Positions 27,616 through 37,675 are shown, counted from the first letter of the stretch. The stretch: 64,000 nucleotides of DNA from Argonema galeatum A003/A1 (GCF_023333595.1 NZ_JAIQZM010000001.1:1-64000), one strand, 5' to 3'. Notes: generated by a model not told the origin, from the letters alone. Translations and numbers: made by a program.

Positions 27616-28314
27616 TCATAGTTCTGCGCTGGTTAGAGACATCATTTGTAGCTTCTCGACTGTTTCTGGAGTGATTGCTGGAATGGGCGGACGCAGGCAA
27701 AGATACAAAAGCGGCCCAAACAAAGGAACTAACGCCAGTGCCCAAAACTTTTGTGAATCTTTAATACCCCGACGCGCCATGTCATCATCAAATAATGATG
27801 TCAATGGAAATACCAGACACATCAAGCAAAAATCAATACTTATAAGCTGAACAAAGGGCGTGGTTTGGAACTGTTGAAAGTAATCTGCCCAATCTCCACC
27901 AATTATTGCGTAGACAAATAAGGCGATCGTACTTAAAAGGAGAGCAACGCCTGTCGATCGCTTATCTAAAATTCTGAGCAAGTAATCCTTTTGCCCGGTG
28001 AATTCTTGATTGCGATCGCGCAGGAATAAATAAGGTAAAAGACAAATTACTCCGGTTCCGTTTGACCCTAAAAAATAAGGCCATGCCATAAACTTTTGCA
28101 TTCTGCCATCAAAGAACATCAGGCAAGCATAAATCATCGGCCAAACGCCCATCAAGCTGAATAGGACGGCTATAATAGGGTTAAGCTTGCCCCACTGGAG
28201 CGTTAATAGCTTTTGAACCAAAGGCAATGTCTCTGGTCGATCGAGAGGAGCCAGCCACACGGTATAGCTTACAAATAGCACCCATATCAAAAACAATGTT
28301 ACTTTTCTGTTCAT
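27616..28314 (-). CDS. Multi-pass membrane protein, twin copy 1
   Basis: A 232-residue protein with about six hydrophobic segments (LFLIWVLFVSYTVWLA, FSLMGVWPMIYACLMFF, VALLLSTIALFVYAIIG, among others). It shares many fixed points with the gene at 28424: FFDGxxQK, NQEFTGQK, GDWxDxxQQxQT, DDMARRG and PLFGPxLYLCLRP. The pair is a tandem duplication, with 109 nt between them. I recognise a conserved cyanobacterial and chloroplast-lineage membrane family but no function. Confidence 0.78.
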   Translation of the reverse strand: MNRKVTLFLIWVLFVSYTVWLAPLDRPETLPLVQKLLTLQWGKLNPIIAVLFSLMGVWPMIYACLMFFDGRMQKFMAWPYFLGSNGTGVICLLPYLFLRDRNQEFTGQKDYLLRILDKRSTGVALLLSTIALFVYAIIGGDWADYFQQFQTTPFVQLISIDFCLMCLVFPLTSLFDDDMARRGIKDSQKFWALALVPLFGPLLYLCLRPPIPAITPETVEKLQMMSLTSAEL

Positions 28315-28423
28315 AATCTAACCAATGACTTCACACTACTCTGCCCACTAATATTAAAATTAGAAACGCAGTAAATTACGTCTATCTTTGGTAAAGTTAT
28401 CGTCCGGTGGCGGTAACAGCTTA

Positions 28424-29077
28424 TTAAGCCAGCCTTGCACTGGATTCTGGCAGCTGAGGACGCAAGCAAAGATATAACACTGGGCCAAACAGAGGAATTA
28501 GGGACACAACCCAGAAAAATTGCCTATTTTTGACGCCTCGACGCGCCATATCGTCTCCCAGGAGTACGGGGAACAATAGACAAAGCGTACAAAAATCCAA
28601 GCTCATAACATGAATAAAGTTACTGGTTTGCCACTGTTGAATAAAATCTCCCCAATCTCCAGCTAGTACGCCATAGGCGACTAAACCGACAGTAGCCAAG
28701 CCAATTAAAAGACCTGTAAAGCGGGAATCTAATACCTTTAGAAAGATATTTTTTTGCCCGGTAAATTCTTGATTTGGTTCGCGCAAAGCTAGATAGGGCA
28801 ACAGGGCAAATGCGCCTATTCCAAAAGACCCCGCCGCAAAAGGCCATGCTGGGATCTTCTGTTCTTTGCCGTCGATGAACAGCAGGCAACTGTATATTAT
28901 CGGCCAAACACCCATGATATAGAACAGGGACACAATTATGGGATTAATTCCTTCTAATTTGCCTAGAGAAAGATTTTTAATCAAAGTCCAGGTGTCTGGT
29001 TGGGTAGGCGGTGCGAGTAGAAAGGCGTAGCTAGCCAACCCAATCCACAGCAACCAAAATGCAATTTTTCTGCTCAT
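28424..29077 (-). CDS. Multi-pass membrane protein, twin copy 2
   Basis: A 217-residue protein, the paralogue of the gene at 27616, with the same segment order and shared NQEFTGQK, GDWGDFIQQWQT, DDMARRG and PLFGPVLYLCLRP. I start at the ATG at 29077 (MSRKIAFWLLW), which aligns with the MNRKVTLFLIW start of the twin; an upstream in-frame TTG at 29098 is less likely. It lies 37 nt from hrcA on the same strand and could be cotranscribed with it. Confidence 0.78.
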   Translation of the reverse strand: MSRKIAFWLLWIGLASYAFLLAPPTQPDTWTLIKNLSLGKLEGINPIIVSLFYIMGVWPIIYSCLLFIDGKEQKIPAWPFAAGSFGIGAFALLPYLALREPNQEFTGQKNIFLKVLDSRFTGLLIGLATVGLVAYGVLAGDWGDFIQQWQTSNFIHVMSLDFCTLCLLFPVLLGDDMARRGVKNRQFFWVVSLIPLFGPVLYLCLRPQLPESSARLA

Positions 29078-29113
29078 AGTTGTAACTTCTAGGCTCAACC
29101 GAATAGGGAATTG

Positions 29114-30208
29114 TTAACTCAAGGCTTCGGAGAGATAATCGGCGGTGGCTTCAACGAGGGCGATCGCATTTTCATACACCATCCGCGTTGGCCCCAAAAC
29201 GCCTACACTTCCCACCGCCACCGCGCCCTGTCGATAAGTTGCAGAAATCAGCGTACAGGCGCGTATAGGTTCCAAAGTATTTTCCGAACCAATTCGCACG
29301 GTCGCCCTTTTACCTTGTGGCAGAGGTATCCCGCCTATTATCTGCACTTCTGGTGATTCAAAAATTAACGGCCACAGCAGATCCTGTTCTTCTTCTAGCA
29401 GGTGAATCAGGGTCTTGACTTGCTGCAATTCGGTAAATTCTGGCTGACGCAACATCTCGGCGACGCCGCGAATCAGTATTTGCGTGGAAGCCTGCGGTTG
29501 ACTGCGACGGGTCACTTCTGCAAGTAAATTTTTCAGGAATTCAGCATATCGTTGAAATTCCTGACCCAGCTGACTCCAGTTTAGTGCTGCCAATTCCAAG
29601 AGCGATCGGCCCCGCAGCTGGCTATTCAAAAAGTTAGATAAAATTTGCAACTCTCGCTCTATAATTTCTGCATCCGGTTCGGAGGCGTCAACTGGCGAAG
29701 GTAACTCCATCAAAACCGACTGCGTTTCATACCCATCTGTCACCACAATCAGCATCACCTGACCGGGATCGAGCTGCACCAATTGCAAATGCCGCAGTTG
29801 AGTGTTACGAGTTTGGGGCATAGTGATCAGGGTAATGTACCCGCTCACAGTAGCGAGAATTTGAGCCGCACCCTGTAGGAGTGCCTCAAAGCTCCAATCC
29901 TCCTTTTTTAGCCTATCTTCAAGTAATTGTTCTACTTGACGTGCCAGGGTTTCGTCTGGCGCGATCAGCTGGTCAACATAAATTCGGTAGCCAGAGTCTG
30001 AGGGAACCCGTCCGGCGGAGGTATGAGGTTGATACAGCAATCCAGCTTTTTCTAAAACGTTCATCGCATTGCGAATCGTGGCTGGGCTGACGGTGAGTCT
30101 GTACTCTTCTAGCAGGGCTTTCGACCCCACTGGTTCTGCCGTCGCAATATAGTGACGAACCGTTGCCCAAAGGATATGCTGCTGGCGATCGGTAAGATGG
30201 ATTTGCAT
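29114..30208 (-). CDS. hrcA: Heat-inducible transcription repressor HrcA
   Basis: A 364-residue protein of usual length. The N-terminal winged-helix DNA-binding domain (about 1-70: [35 protein letters not shown]) is followed by the dimerisation/insert region. The C-terminal GAF-like domain contains IRIGSEN and [18 protein letters not shown]. HrcA represses groE/dnaK-type genes by binding the CIRCE inverted repeat. I saw no CIRCE element in this window, so its targets lie elsewhere. Confidence 0.95.
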   Translation of the reverse strand: MQIHLTDRQQHILWATVRHYIATAEPVGSKALLEEYRLTVSPATIRNAMNVLEKAGLLYQPHTSAGRVPSDSGYRIYVDQLIAPDETLARQVEQLLEDRLKKEDWSFEALLQGAAQILATVSGYITLITMPQTRNTQLRHLQLVQLDPGQVMLIVVTDGYETQSVLMELPSPVDASEPDAEIIERELQILSNFLNSQLRGRSLLELAALNWSQLGQEFQRYAEFLKNLLAEVTRRSQPQASTQILIRGVAEMLRQPEFTELQQVKTLIHLLEEEQDLLWPLIFESPEVQIIGGIPLPQGKRATVRIGSENTLEPIRACTLISATYRQGAVAVGSVGVLGPTRMVYENAIALVEATADYLSEALS

Positions 30209-30631
30209 AGACGTTTTGAGCGCAAGACGAATTGAATCGGGTTTAAAAAAACTGCCGGGATTTAGATAGGGAATCCACCTTATACCAGATCTTTCTTACG
30301 ATAGTTGTAACAAAAACAACCAGTGCCTTGGGGCTAACTGCGGCTCCTGAGTCGGTTGTATGTACAGGATAGCAAAGAACGCTGCCACTTCACCCACTGG
30401 TATAGCAAAAGTCACTCATTCAAATGCTTGCTGTGAATTCGTTCTGGCGTTTTAGGATGTCCTTCTTCCTTGAGTACTGCTATAATAGGTTAATTTCAAA
30501 TTTCGGATTTTAGATTTAAAAACTTTACTTTTGAATTGAGAGATGGGGGAATTTCAAATTTTAGATTTTAGATTTCAGAACTTTACTTTTGAATTGAAGA
30601 TTTTCAATTCTTTAATCTAAAATTACCGTTA
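30209..30631. other. 420-nt intergenic region with a duplicated segment
   Basis: No gene recognised. It includes the hrcA promoter side and the 18-mer AAAAGTCACTCATTCAAA at 30407-30424, also present at about 8625-8642. About 50 nt is imperfectly duplicated at about 30492-30540 and 30551-30600; both copies run from AATTTCAAATTT to ACTTTACTTTTGAATTGA. Heptamer-like TTTTAGATTT repeats occur inside. Confidence 0.6.
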
Positions 30632-30994
30632 TTAATACCGGGGAATTTTAAGATCGACTAGGTTGGAGTAGGCATCAATGCCACCTGTTACATTTTTGAC
30701 ATTGGTGAATCCTTGAGCGATCAACCACTGACACATTTGGGCGGAACGAATGCCGTGGTGGCACATCACGATCGTCTCTGCGTGGGGATCGAAGCGGGTT
30801 TGGATCTCGCCAGACCACTCGGCAAATTCACTCAAGGGTAGATTCTCGAAACCCTCCAAACTGGCTAGGACAAGTTCTTGCGGTTCTCGAACATCCACCA
30901 GCTGTAGATCTTCCTTACCAACCGCTAGACGATTGGCCAAATCCTCCACACTAATTTTGGGGATGGGTTGTTTCAATGCCTGAAAGCTGCTCAC
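30632..30994 (-). CDS. Rhodanese-like domain protein
   Basis: A 120-residue single rhodanese domain: QLVDVREPQEL near the start, the active-site loop CHHGIRS with the catalytic Cys, and a final NVTGGIDAYS. It is a sulfur carrier or thiosulfate sulfurtransferase-like protein; the partner is unknown. I choose the GTG at 30994, which has AGGGGA 5 nt upstream. Another in-frame GTG at 31030 lies 2 nt after the preceding stop codon and would add 12 residues by translational coupling. It forms an operon with the gene at 31033. Confidence 0.87.
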   Translation of the reverse strand: MSSFQALKQPIPKISVEDLANRLAVGKEDLQLVDVREPQELVLASLEGFENLPLSEFAEWSGEIQTRFDPHAETIVMCHHGIRSAQMCQWLIAQGFTNVKNVTGGIDAYSNLVDLKIPRY

Positions 30995-31032
30995 AGATTC
31001 CCCTCGCAATGCCGAGGTGTATTGTACCACCT

Positions 31033-31314
31033 TTAAATGAAAGGATGCTCCTCGTTGTGCGGGCGATCGGTTTGTTTTTGGTCGATAAAGTTCTTCATTG
31101 CAACGCGACGATTAGCCATAAACTGATTCCAGAAACCCGGATACAGGTCGTCCATCGTTTTAGCGATCGACCAGACTTCCATCCCCATCATTTTATAAAG
31201 AGAGCGATCGGCCCGTTGCAAGTCTTCTAGCCGTTGCTCAACATTTTCAGCGGGAGTTTTTAGAATAGTTTGCTTTTGAGATTGAGTAGGTTCGCTATAT
31301 GTTAGCTCAAGCAT
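31033..31314 (-). CDS. Small conserved protein of unknown function
   Basis: A 93-residue soluble, highly charged helical protein (RLEDLQRADRSLYKMMGMEV, GFWNQFMANRRVAMKNFI). GAGG lies 8 nt before the ATG. It is the first gene of a two-gene operon with the rhodanese gene. It looks like a conserved cyanobacterial family; no function known to me. Confidence 0.7.
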   Translation of the reverse strand: MLELTYSEPTQSQKQTILKTPAENVEQRLEDLQRADRSLYKMMGMEVWSIAKTMDDLYPGFWNQFMANRRVAMKNFIDQKQTDRPHNEEHPFI

Positions 31315-32055
31315 TGCGATCGCCTCTGAGGTATGAAAATTTATAAAGATATGGTGACCAAGTCCATCTGTATAAAAAGGACAGTCTGTTAACTGGCATC
31401 TGCGATGCTGTTCGGGAAACGTATGGAGTTAACCGCCAGCTAGGCTTTTTGCCGCCCTCGTACTTGCCAGTACTAAACTCAGTTTTAGCATTAAGAGAAC
31501 ACATAACACCCTGAAAAGCGAAGATTTTACGCTAGCTTGATGAAAGCTTTAAAAGTTTTTAGCTTGAACGGTCAGAAGCCCCACATCCTACCCTATAGGG
31601 AGGCGTGGGATGAATGACCGGGCTTTTGACGAATTGACCCCACTCCCGATATCAGCCTAACGGCTGATATTTAGCATTTGGACAAAAAACGGGTTTGAGC
31701 CTGTAAGGGCTCAGCATTTGCGTAGTTATCTTAGTGGTAGGACGTAATTTGAGTATCAGCGTGAATCTGTCGCCTATTCAGCTAGGAGAAGCCAACTTAA
31801 TTTCCCAAATTGACGAAATTATAGAAGAAGTAATGTTTACTTTTGGCTAATTTTAATATTTTTTTAATATTTTAAGCCATACTAGATAAAGCAGTCAATT
31901 CGGCGAATCTGTACTATTTGCAGAATCCAGACCAAAGACAGAGACTGAGCGCTGCTCTTATTCGTTTTTTAGGTGGCGGATCGATCGCACTCAACCGTAA
32001 AAATGCCGATATTATATATACTACAAACCCCAGCCAGCCAGAATGAGGAGGAAAA
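31315..32055. other. 740-nt intergenic region with a hairpin cluster
   Basis: No gene supported. It holds a structured stretch at 31561-31712: a GC-rich hairpin at 31580-31609 (CCCAC..CCT.CCC / GGGAGG.GTGGG), a perfect hairpin ATATCAGCC / GGCTGATAT at 31649-31670, and GAGCC.../GGGCTC at 31697-31712. The first part resembles the right end of IS200/IS605-type elements. The final AT-rich 250 nt forms the leader of the giant kinase gene, with GAGGAGG just before its ATG. Confidence 0.5.
31561..31620 (+). mobile_element. Possible right-end relic of an IS200/IS605 (TnpB-type) element
   Basis: GAACGGTCAGAAGCCCCACA, then the hairpin at 31580-31609, then GGGATGAATGAC. From memory this resembles the sequence that follows cyanobacterial tnpB genes and forms the terminal hairpin and the 3' part of the guide RNA. 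There is no tnpB or tnpA nearby. Identification by recollection only. Confidence 0.35.
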
Positions 32056-35000
32056 ATGATTAACGCTCTTCCAGGATACCAGATTATCGAAGTTATTCAC
32101 AGCGGAGTCAGAACAGTTATTTATCGCGCCGTGGGGGAGGATAGAAAAGAGGCGATCGTCAAAACCCTCAAAGCCGAGTATCCTACCCTGGAAGAAATTA
32201 CCCGATTAAGACATGAATATAAAATACTCCAACCTTTGCATATAGAAGGAATTATCAAAACTTATGGTATAGAAAAATATAAGAACGGTCTGGCGCTGAT
32301 ATTGGACTATTTCGAGGGAGAATGCCTCAAAGACTTAATGACCTCTCAAAAAATTCCAGTTGATTCGTTTTTGAGCATCGCCATTCAGCTAGCTTCAACC
32401 CTAGCCGAGCTACATCAAAATAACATTATACATAAAGATATAAAACCCCAGAATATCCTGATTAATCCGAAAACGCAATCAATCAAAATCATCGACTTTA
32501 GCATTTCCACACGCCTGTCCAGAGAGAATCCTAGCATCAGCAATCCCGACTTGCTAGAAGGCACCCTCGCATATATGTCGCCAGAGCAAACCGGACGCAT
32601 GAATCGATCGCTTGACTACCGCACCGACCTCTATTCTCTCGGCGTCACATTTTATGAAATACTCACCGGACAACTGCCTTTTAATTCCACCGATCCGATG
32701 GAATTAGTCTACTGCCATATTGCCAAAAAACCTGTTTCCACCCATCAACTGAATCCAGAAATTCCAGAGGCAGTTTCAGACATTATAACGAAATTATTAG
32801 CCAAAACAGCAGAAGACAGATATCAAAGCGCTCTCGGACTAAAAGCTGACTTGGGAACCTGTTTTGCTCAGTTACAGGCATCTGGAAAAATAGTCAACTT
32901 CATTCCTGGCAAACTCGATAAATGCGGTCAATTTCTCATTCCCCAAAAACTTTACGGTCGCGAAGCAGAAGTTGCCCAATTGTTAGAAGCTTTTGAGCGA
33001 GTAGCGGGTAATTTTCAATTCAAAATCGAGCTGATGCTCGTGAGCGGTTACTCCGGGATTGGCAAAACTTCAGTAGTCAATGAAATTCATAAACCGATTG
33101 TACGACAACGGGGTTATTTTATTGCAGGTAAATTCGATCAATTTAAGCGGAATATTCCTTATGCTGCCCTCATTCAAGCATTGCAGGAATTGATGCGGCA
33201 ACTGCTAACAGAAAATTATGAAAAGATAGCTGTTTGGAAAGAGAAGCTTTTAGAGGCATTTGGTCAAAATGGGCAAGTAATTATAGATGTGATTCCCGAA
33301 GTAGAACTGATTGTCGGCAAACAGCCAGCAGTGCCTACTATTGGGCCAACAGAATCCCAAAATCGCTTTAATCGGCTATTTCAAAAATTTATTCAGGTAT
33401 TCACCCAAAAAGAACACCCTCTAGTTTTATTTCTAGATGATTTACAGTGGGCAGATTCCGCCTCTTTGAAATTGATTCAATTACTAATGACTGACGCCGA
33501 CAGCAAATATTTGTTGATGATTGGCGCGTATCGAGATAACGAAGTCAGTCCAATTCATCCCAGTATTCAAACTATAGATAAAATTAAACAAAGTGGTGCG
33601 ATCGTCAATAATATTATACTCCAGCCTTTGAATTTATTTCACATCAACCAATTAGTAGCAGATACCCTCAGCGAAGCAGAAACATTATCCAATCAAGAGT
33701 CCATAGAATGCCTTAGCGAAACGCACCGTCTCAGTCGCCAATTTTTATTAGCAGATCTGCTTTTTAACAAAACTCAAGGTAATCCCTTCTTTTTAAACCA
33801 GATGTTTAAAACGCTGTACCAAGAAAAGTTGTTAACCTTTGAGTTTATTGAAGGTCGCTGGCTTTGGGACATCGAGCAAATTCAAGCAATTGGAATCACG
33901 GATTACAATGTCGTCGAACTGGTGGCAAGAAATATTCAAAAGCTATCTAAATCAACACAAGAAATTTTAAAATTAGGAGCTTGCATTGGCAACCAATTTA
34001 ACTTAGATGTTCTTGCTATTGTGAATAAAAAATCTTTTTTAGACACTGCCAACGATTTATGGGAGGCGTTACAAGCTGGTCTAATTCTACCCCTGTCCCA
34101 AGCTTATAAAATACCTTTGGTTGGGGATTGGGGAATAGGAACTTTTGACGGCGGACTAAGTAATTCCCAATACCAAATCTCCTACAAATTTTTACATGAC
34201 CGAGTGCAACAAGCCGCTTATTTTCTGATTCCCGAAGACCAGAAAAAATCAACACACTTAAAAATTGGACAATTGCTGTTAAGAAATACCCTTCGAGGAG
34301 AACGCGAAGAGAAAATTTTTGATATAGTCAATCAGTTAAATTTAGGATTGGAATTAATCAGCGATCGAAATGAACAAAATGAACTAGCTCAGTTGAACTT
34401 CATAGCAGGACGTAAGGCTAAGATGTCAACTGCTTATGCTGCTGCTGTCAGGTATTTTTCTGTCGCAATGGAACTTCAGCCGCGAGATAACTGGCAAAGT
34501 CACTATGACTTGACTCTGACTCTTCATATCGAAGCAGCAGAAGCGGAATATTTAAATATTAACTTTGAACGGTCGCTTATTCTGGCTGAAATAGCCATGC
34601 AAAATGCTGCAACTTTGCTCGATCGAGTGAAGGTGTACGAGCTACAAATGCAACTCTGTATCGCTCAATTAGAGATGGTAAAAGCTGTCGATATAGGGCT
34701 GCAAGTTTTGTCTACATTGGGCATTTCTCTTTTAGAAATAGATGTTGAGAACAATTTGGTTGTCGATTTGCCCAACCTAGCAGACTTAGAAAATATCCCG
34801 ACAATGACCGACCCCTATAAACTCTCGGCTATGCAGATTTTGAAAATTCTCTGTGCGCCTGTTTTTATGGCGAACCCAGAGATTTTTCCGCAACTAATTA
34901 TAACAATGGTCAATCTTTGCCTTGAATATGGCAATTCGGCAATATCTTCTTTCGCCTATGGTTTTTATGGCTTGTTGCTGGTTGGGTTCGGAAAGCTGGA

Positions 35001-37524
35001 TGCTGGATATCAAGCCGGTATCATTGCTTTAAAACTTTTGGATAAGTTTGATGCCAAAGAACTTAAGGCTAAAGTCTACAACTTGTTTAATTCCAATATT
35101 AGAAGTTGGAAAGAACATAATAAAAATAGTGTTGTTCCATTGCAGGAGGGGGTACAGAGTGGGTTGGAAATAGGAGATATTGAATGGGGTGGTTATTGCG
35201 CTGCGAATTTGTGCAGTTATTTATTTTTTACTGAGGATAACTTAGAATCGGCGGTGCAGCAACAAGCAGCATACGTTGATTTGTGCATAAAAATTAACCA
35301 AGAAATACCAACTCATTTTTCTCAAATCTGGAGACAATTAGGTTTGAATTTAGAAGGCGCATCTGTAGATAGATCTTTGCTGATAGGTTCGAGTTTTGAT
35401 GAAGCGGAAATGTTGCCTCGTTTGATTGAAGCTAAAAGCGGTACGGTTCTGTTTATTTTTTATGTGGCTAAAACAATTCTGCTTTACCTTTTAGGCGATT
35501 TCGAGCGAGCTTTGAAGAACGTTGCTTTTGCGAATGAACAAGCAGGCGCTGCATTTGGTTTTATGCAGGTAGTTATTCTAAATTTCTACTATTCACTGGC
35601 TCTCCTGGGTCACTATCCGCAAGCCAATAGGAGCGAGCAACAAAAATATCTGGAGCAAGTAGAGGCAAACCAGGAGAAGATGAAATTATGGGCGGATAGT
35701 GCGCCAATGAATAATCAGCATAAGTACGAACTTGTGGAGGCTGAAAAGGCGCAAGTATTAGGTAAAAATTGGCAAGCGGCAGATTTATACGATCGCGCTA
35801 TATCCTTGGCTAAAGAAAACGAGTACATTAATGAAGAAGCTTTAGCTCATGAACTTGCAGCTAAATTTTACCTAAGATGGGGTAAAGAAAAAATTGCCCG
35901 CATATACATGATTGATGCCTACTACGCCTATACTCGCTGGGGAGCAAAAGCAAAAGTAAAATATTTAGAAGAAAGATATCCTGAATTTTTCTTCCAGCTG
36001 CTGAAACGAGAAACCCCCGATCTCGATTTCACTCTGACGACAACAACTTCAACGACGGGAGGAAATTCGGCACTACTGGATTTGGTTACGGTAATGAAAG
36101 CCTCGCAAGCTATTTCTAGCGAAATCGTTCTCGACAAGTTGCTGGAGAATTTGATGGAAATTCTTATGCAGAATGCTGGAGCGAGAAAAGTTTTTCTTTT
36201 GTTGCGTTCCCAGGGTGGAGAGGGAGATAAATTGTTGCTGGTAGCTGAGGGCAATATAGAAGAAGACGAGGTTATAGTGCTGCCATCTGGTCCGCTGAAA
36301 AGTCCTCTGGATCTGCCTGTTGCGATTATCAACTACATCGAAAGAACTCATGAAACTTTAGTGTTAAATAATCCTGCTTCTGAGGGTATTTTCACCAATG
36401 ACCCTTATATTGCCAACATTCAACCGAAGTCAATTTTAGGTTTGCCGCTGATCTATCAAGGCAAGTTCAACGGCATCCTTTATTTAGAAAACAATTTGAC
36501 TGTGGGAGCTTTTACGCAGCAGCGCTGTAGCGTGTTAAAATTGTTAGCGGCTCAAGCTTCTATCTCTCTGGAAAATGCCAGTATATACAATAATTTGCAG
36601 GAATCGGAAGCGCGAGAGCGAGAAAAAGCTTTGCAATTAGAACAATCTTTGCACAAGCTGCAACAAACGCAAGCGCAACTGGTTCAGACGGAGAAAATAT
36701 CCAGTTTGGGGCAACTGGTGGCGGGTGTCGCCCATGAAGTGAATAACCCGGTTAGTTTTATTTCTGGCAATCTGCATCATGCCAGCGAGTACGTACAAGA
36801 TTTGCTAAACCTTGTGAATCTTTATGGGGAGGAATATCCCCACCCAACTCAAAAGATTGAAGATGAAATAGAAGCGATCGAACTGGAATACTTAATTGAA
36901 GATTTGCCCAAATTGCTGTCTTCTATGAAAGTGGGAACCGATCGCATCCGCGACATCATGCTGTCGTTACGCAATTTCTCGCGAGTTGATACCCAGAAAA
37001 AGCCAACTGACATTCACGCGGGGCTAGAAAGTACTTTGATGATTTTACAGCATCGGTTGAAAGCGAAGGCAGAATGTCCGGCGATCGCGATCGTTAAAGA
37101 GTACGGCGATTTGCCACTGGTAGAGTGCTATGCTGGGCCACTAAATCAGGTGTTCATGAATTTGTTGGCAAATGCGATCGACGCGATCGAAGAGTCAGAA
37201 ATGCAGAGGGACAGAGGGGTAGAGGAGAAATCTCTCATCCCAAATCCTGAGATTCGGATTCGCACTGAGTTTGTCGATGGCGACAAAGTTGTCATTCGCA
37301 TCAAGGACAATGGCCCAGGGATGGCGGAGTCGGTGCGATCGAAGTTGTTTGACGCCTTTTTTACCACGAAACCAGAAGGTAAAGGAACTGGGTTGGGTTT
37401 ATCGATAAGCTACCAGATTGTGGTAGAAAAACATCAGGGTTCGCTTAAGTGCATTTCCGCACCGGGCGAGGGGACGGAGTTTGCGATCGAAATTCCGGTG
37501 GGGCGGGAAAATGGCTGTAAGTAG
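32056..37524 (+). CDS. Trifunctional Ser/Thr kinase / AAA ATPase / GAF / sensor histidine kinase
   Basis: A 1822-residue signalling protein. The Ser/Thr kinase domain (about 5-270) has catalytic HKDIKPQN at about 125 and DFSIST. A STAND-type AAA ATPase follows, with the Walker A motif GYSGIGKTS at about 331 and LFLDDLQWADS as Walker B. A long helical, TPR-like middle covers about 750-1310. A GAF domain (about 1340-1510) has ILGLPLIYQGKFNGILYLEN. After a coiled coil comes a histidine kinase with HisKA box GVAHEVNNPVSF (phospho-His at about 1559), N box LLANAIDAIEE, and G boxes DNGPGMAE and GKGTGLGLSI. GAGGAGG precedes the ATG. Such proteins are common in filamentous cyanobacteria; input and partner are unknown. 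No response regulator is adjacent. Confidence 0.95.
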   Translation: MINALPGYQIIEVIHSGVRTVIYRAVGEDRKEAIVKTLKAEYPTLEEITRLRHEYKILQPLHIEGIIKTYGIEKYKNGLALILDYFEGECLKDLMTSQKIPVDSFLSIAIQLASTLAELHQNNIIHKDIKPQNILINPKTQSIKIIDFSISTRLSRENPSISNPDLLEGTLAYMSPEQTGRMNRSLDYRTDLYSLGVTFYEILTGQLPFNSTDPMELVYCHIAKKPVSTHQLNPEIPEAVSDIITKLLAKTAEDRYQSALGLKADLGTCFAQLQASGKIVNFIPGKLDKCGQFLIPQKLYGREAEVAQLLEAFERVAGNFQFKIELMLVSGYSGIGKTSVVNEIHKPIVRQRGYFIAGKFDQFKRNIPYAALIQALQELMRQLLTENYEKIAVWKEKLLEAFGQNGQVIIDVIPEVELIVGKQPAVPTIGPTESQNRFNRLFQKFIQVFTQKEHPLVLFLDDLQWADSASLKLIQLLMTDADSKYLLMIGAYRDNEVSPIHPSIQTIDKIKQSGAIVNNIILQPLNLFHINQLVADTLSEAETLSNQESIECLSETHRLSRQFLLADLLFNKTQGNPFFLNQMFKTLYQEKLLTFEFIEGRWLWDIEQIQAIGITDYNVVELVARNIQKLSKSTQEILKLGACIGNQFNLDVLAIVNKKSFLDTANDLWEALQAGLILPLSQAYKIPLVGDWGIGTFDGGLSNSQYQISYKFLHDRVQQAAYFLIPEDQKKSTHLKIGQLLLRNTLRGEREEKIFDIVNQLNLGLELISDRNEQNELAQLNFIAGRKAKMSTAYAAAVRYFSVAMELQPRDNWQSHYDLTLTLHIEAAEAEYLNINFERSLILAEIAMQNAATLLDRVKVYELQMQLCIAQLEMVKAVDIGLQVLSTLGISLLEIDVENNLVVDLPNLADLENIPTMTDPYKLSAMQILKILCAPVFMANPEIFPQLIITMVNLCLEYGNSAISSFAYGFYGLLLVGFGKLDAGYQAGIIALKLLDKFDAKELKAKVYNLFNSNIRSWKEHNKNSVVPLQEGVQSGLEIGDIEWGGYCAANLCSYLFFTEDNLESAVQQQAAYVDLCIKINQEIPTHFSQIWRQLGLNLEGASVDRSLLIGSSFDEAEMLPRLIEAKSGTVLFIFYVAKTILLYLLGDFERALKNVAFANEQAGAAFGFMQVVILNFYYSLALLGHYPQANRSEQQKYLEQVEANQEKMKLWADSAPMNNQHKYELVEAEKAQVLGKNWQAADLYDRAISLAKENEYINEEALAHELAAKFYLRWGKEKIARIYMIDAYYAYTRWGAKAKVKYLEERYPEFFFQLLKRETPDLDFTLTTTTSTTGGNSALLDLVTVMKASQAISSEIVLDKLLENLMEILMQNAGARKVFLLLRSQGGEGDKLLLVAEGNIEEDEVIVLPSGPLKSPLDLPVAIINYIERTHETLVLNNPASEGIFTNDPYIANIQPKSILGLPLIYQGKFNGILYLENNLTVGAFTQQRCSVLKLLAAQASISLENASIYNNLQESEAREREKALQLEQSLHKLQQTQAQLVQTEKISSLGQLVAGVAHEVNNPVSFISGNLHHASEYVQDLLNLVNLYGEEYPHPTQKIEDEIEAIELEYLIEDLPKLLSSMKVGTDRIRDIMLSLRNFSRVDTQKKPTDIHAGLESTLMILQHRLKAKAECPAIAIVKEYGDLPLVECYAGPLNQVFMNLLANAIDAIEESEMQRDRGVEEKSLIPNPEIRIRTEFVDGDKVVIRIKDNGPGMAESVRSKLFDAFFTTKPEGKGTGLGLSISYQIVVEKHQGSLKCISAPGEGTEFAIEIPVGRENGCK

Positions 37525-37540
37525 CAGCGAGTTGGATGTA

Positions 37541-37593
37541 GGTACGTAGTTGCGCTTTAGCCCTCTTTGAGCGCTAAAGCGCAACTACGTACC
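37541..37593. repeat. Palindromic element with TTGCGCTTTAG arms (copy 1)
   Basis: A perfect 20-bp inverted repeat, GGTACGTAGTTGCGCTTTAG and its complement, with a 13-nt loop, 16 nt after the giant kinase stop codon. A related longer copy is at 59288-59355 and a fragment is at about 50244-50256. It may stop transcription, but there is no T-run. Confidence 0.85.
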
Positions 37594-37675
37594 CATTACC
37601 CGATGCGATCGCACCAGAAGAAAAATTCCGGGAACTATATTAACTTATATCAAATCCGTTTGCATTGTAATTGCG

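Noticed and set aside
31307..31504. Minus-strand 65-codon frame overlapping the small gene upstream of the rhodanese gene
   Set aside because: No family resemblance, no ribosome site, and it overlaps the leader of the better-supported gene.
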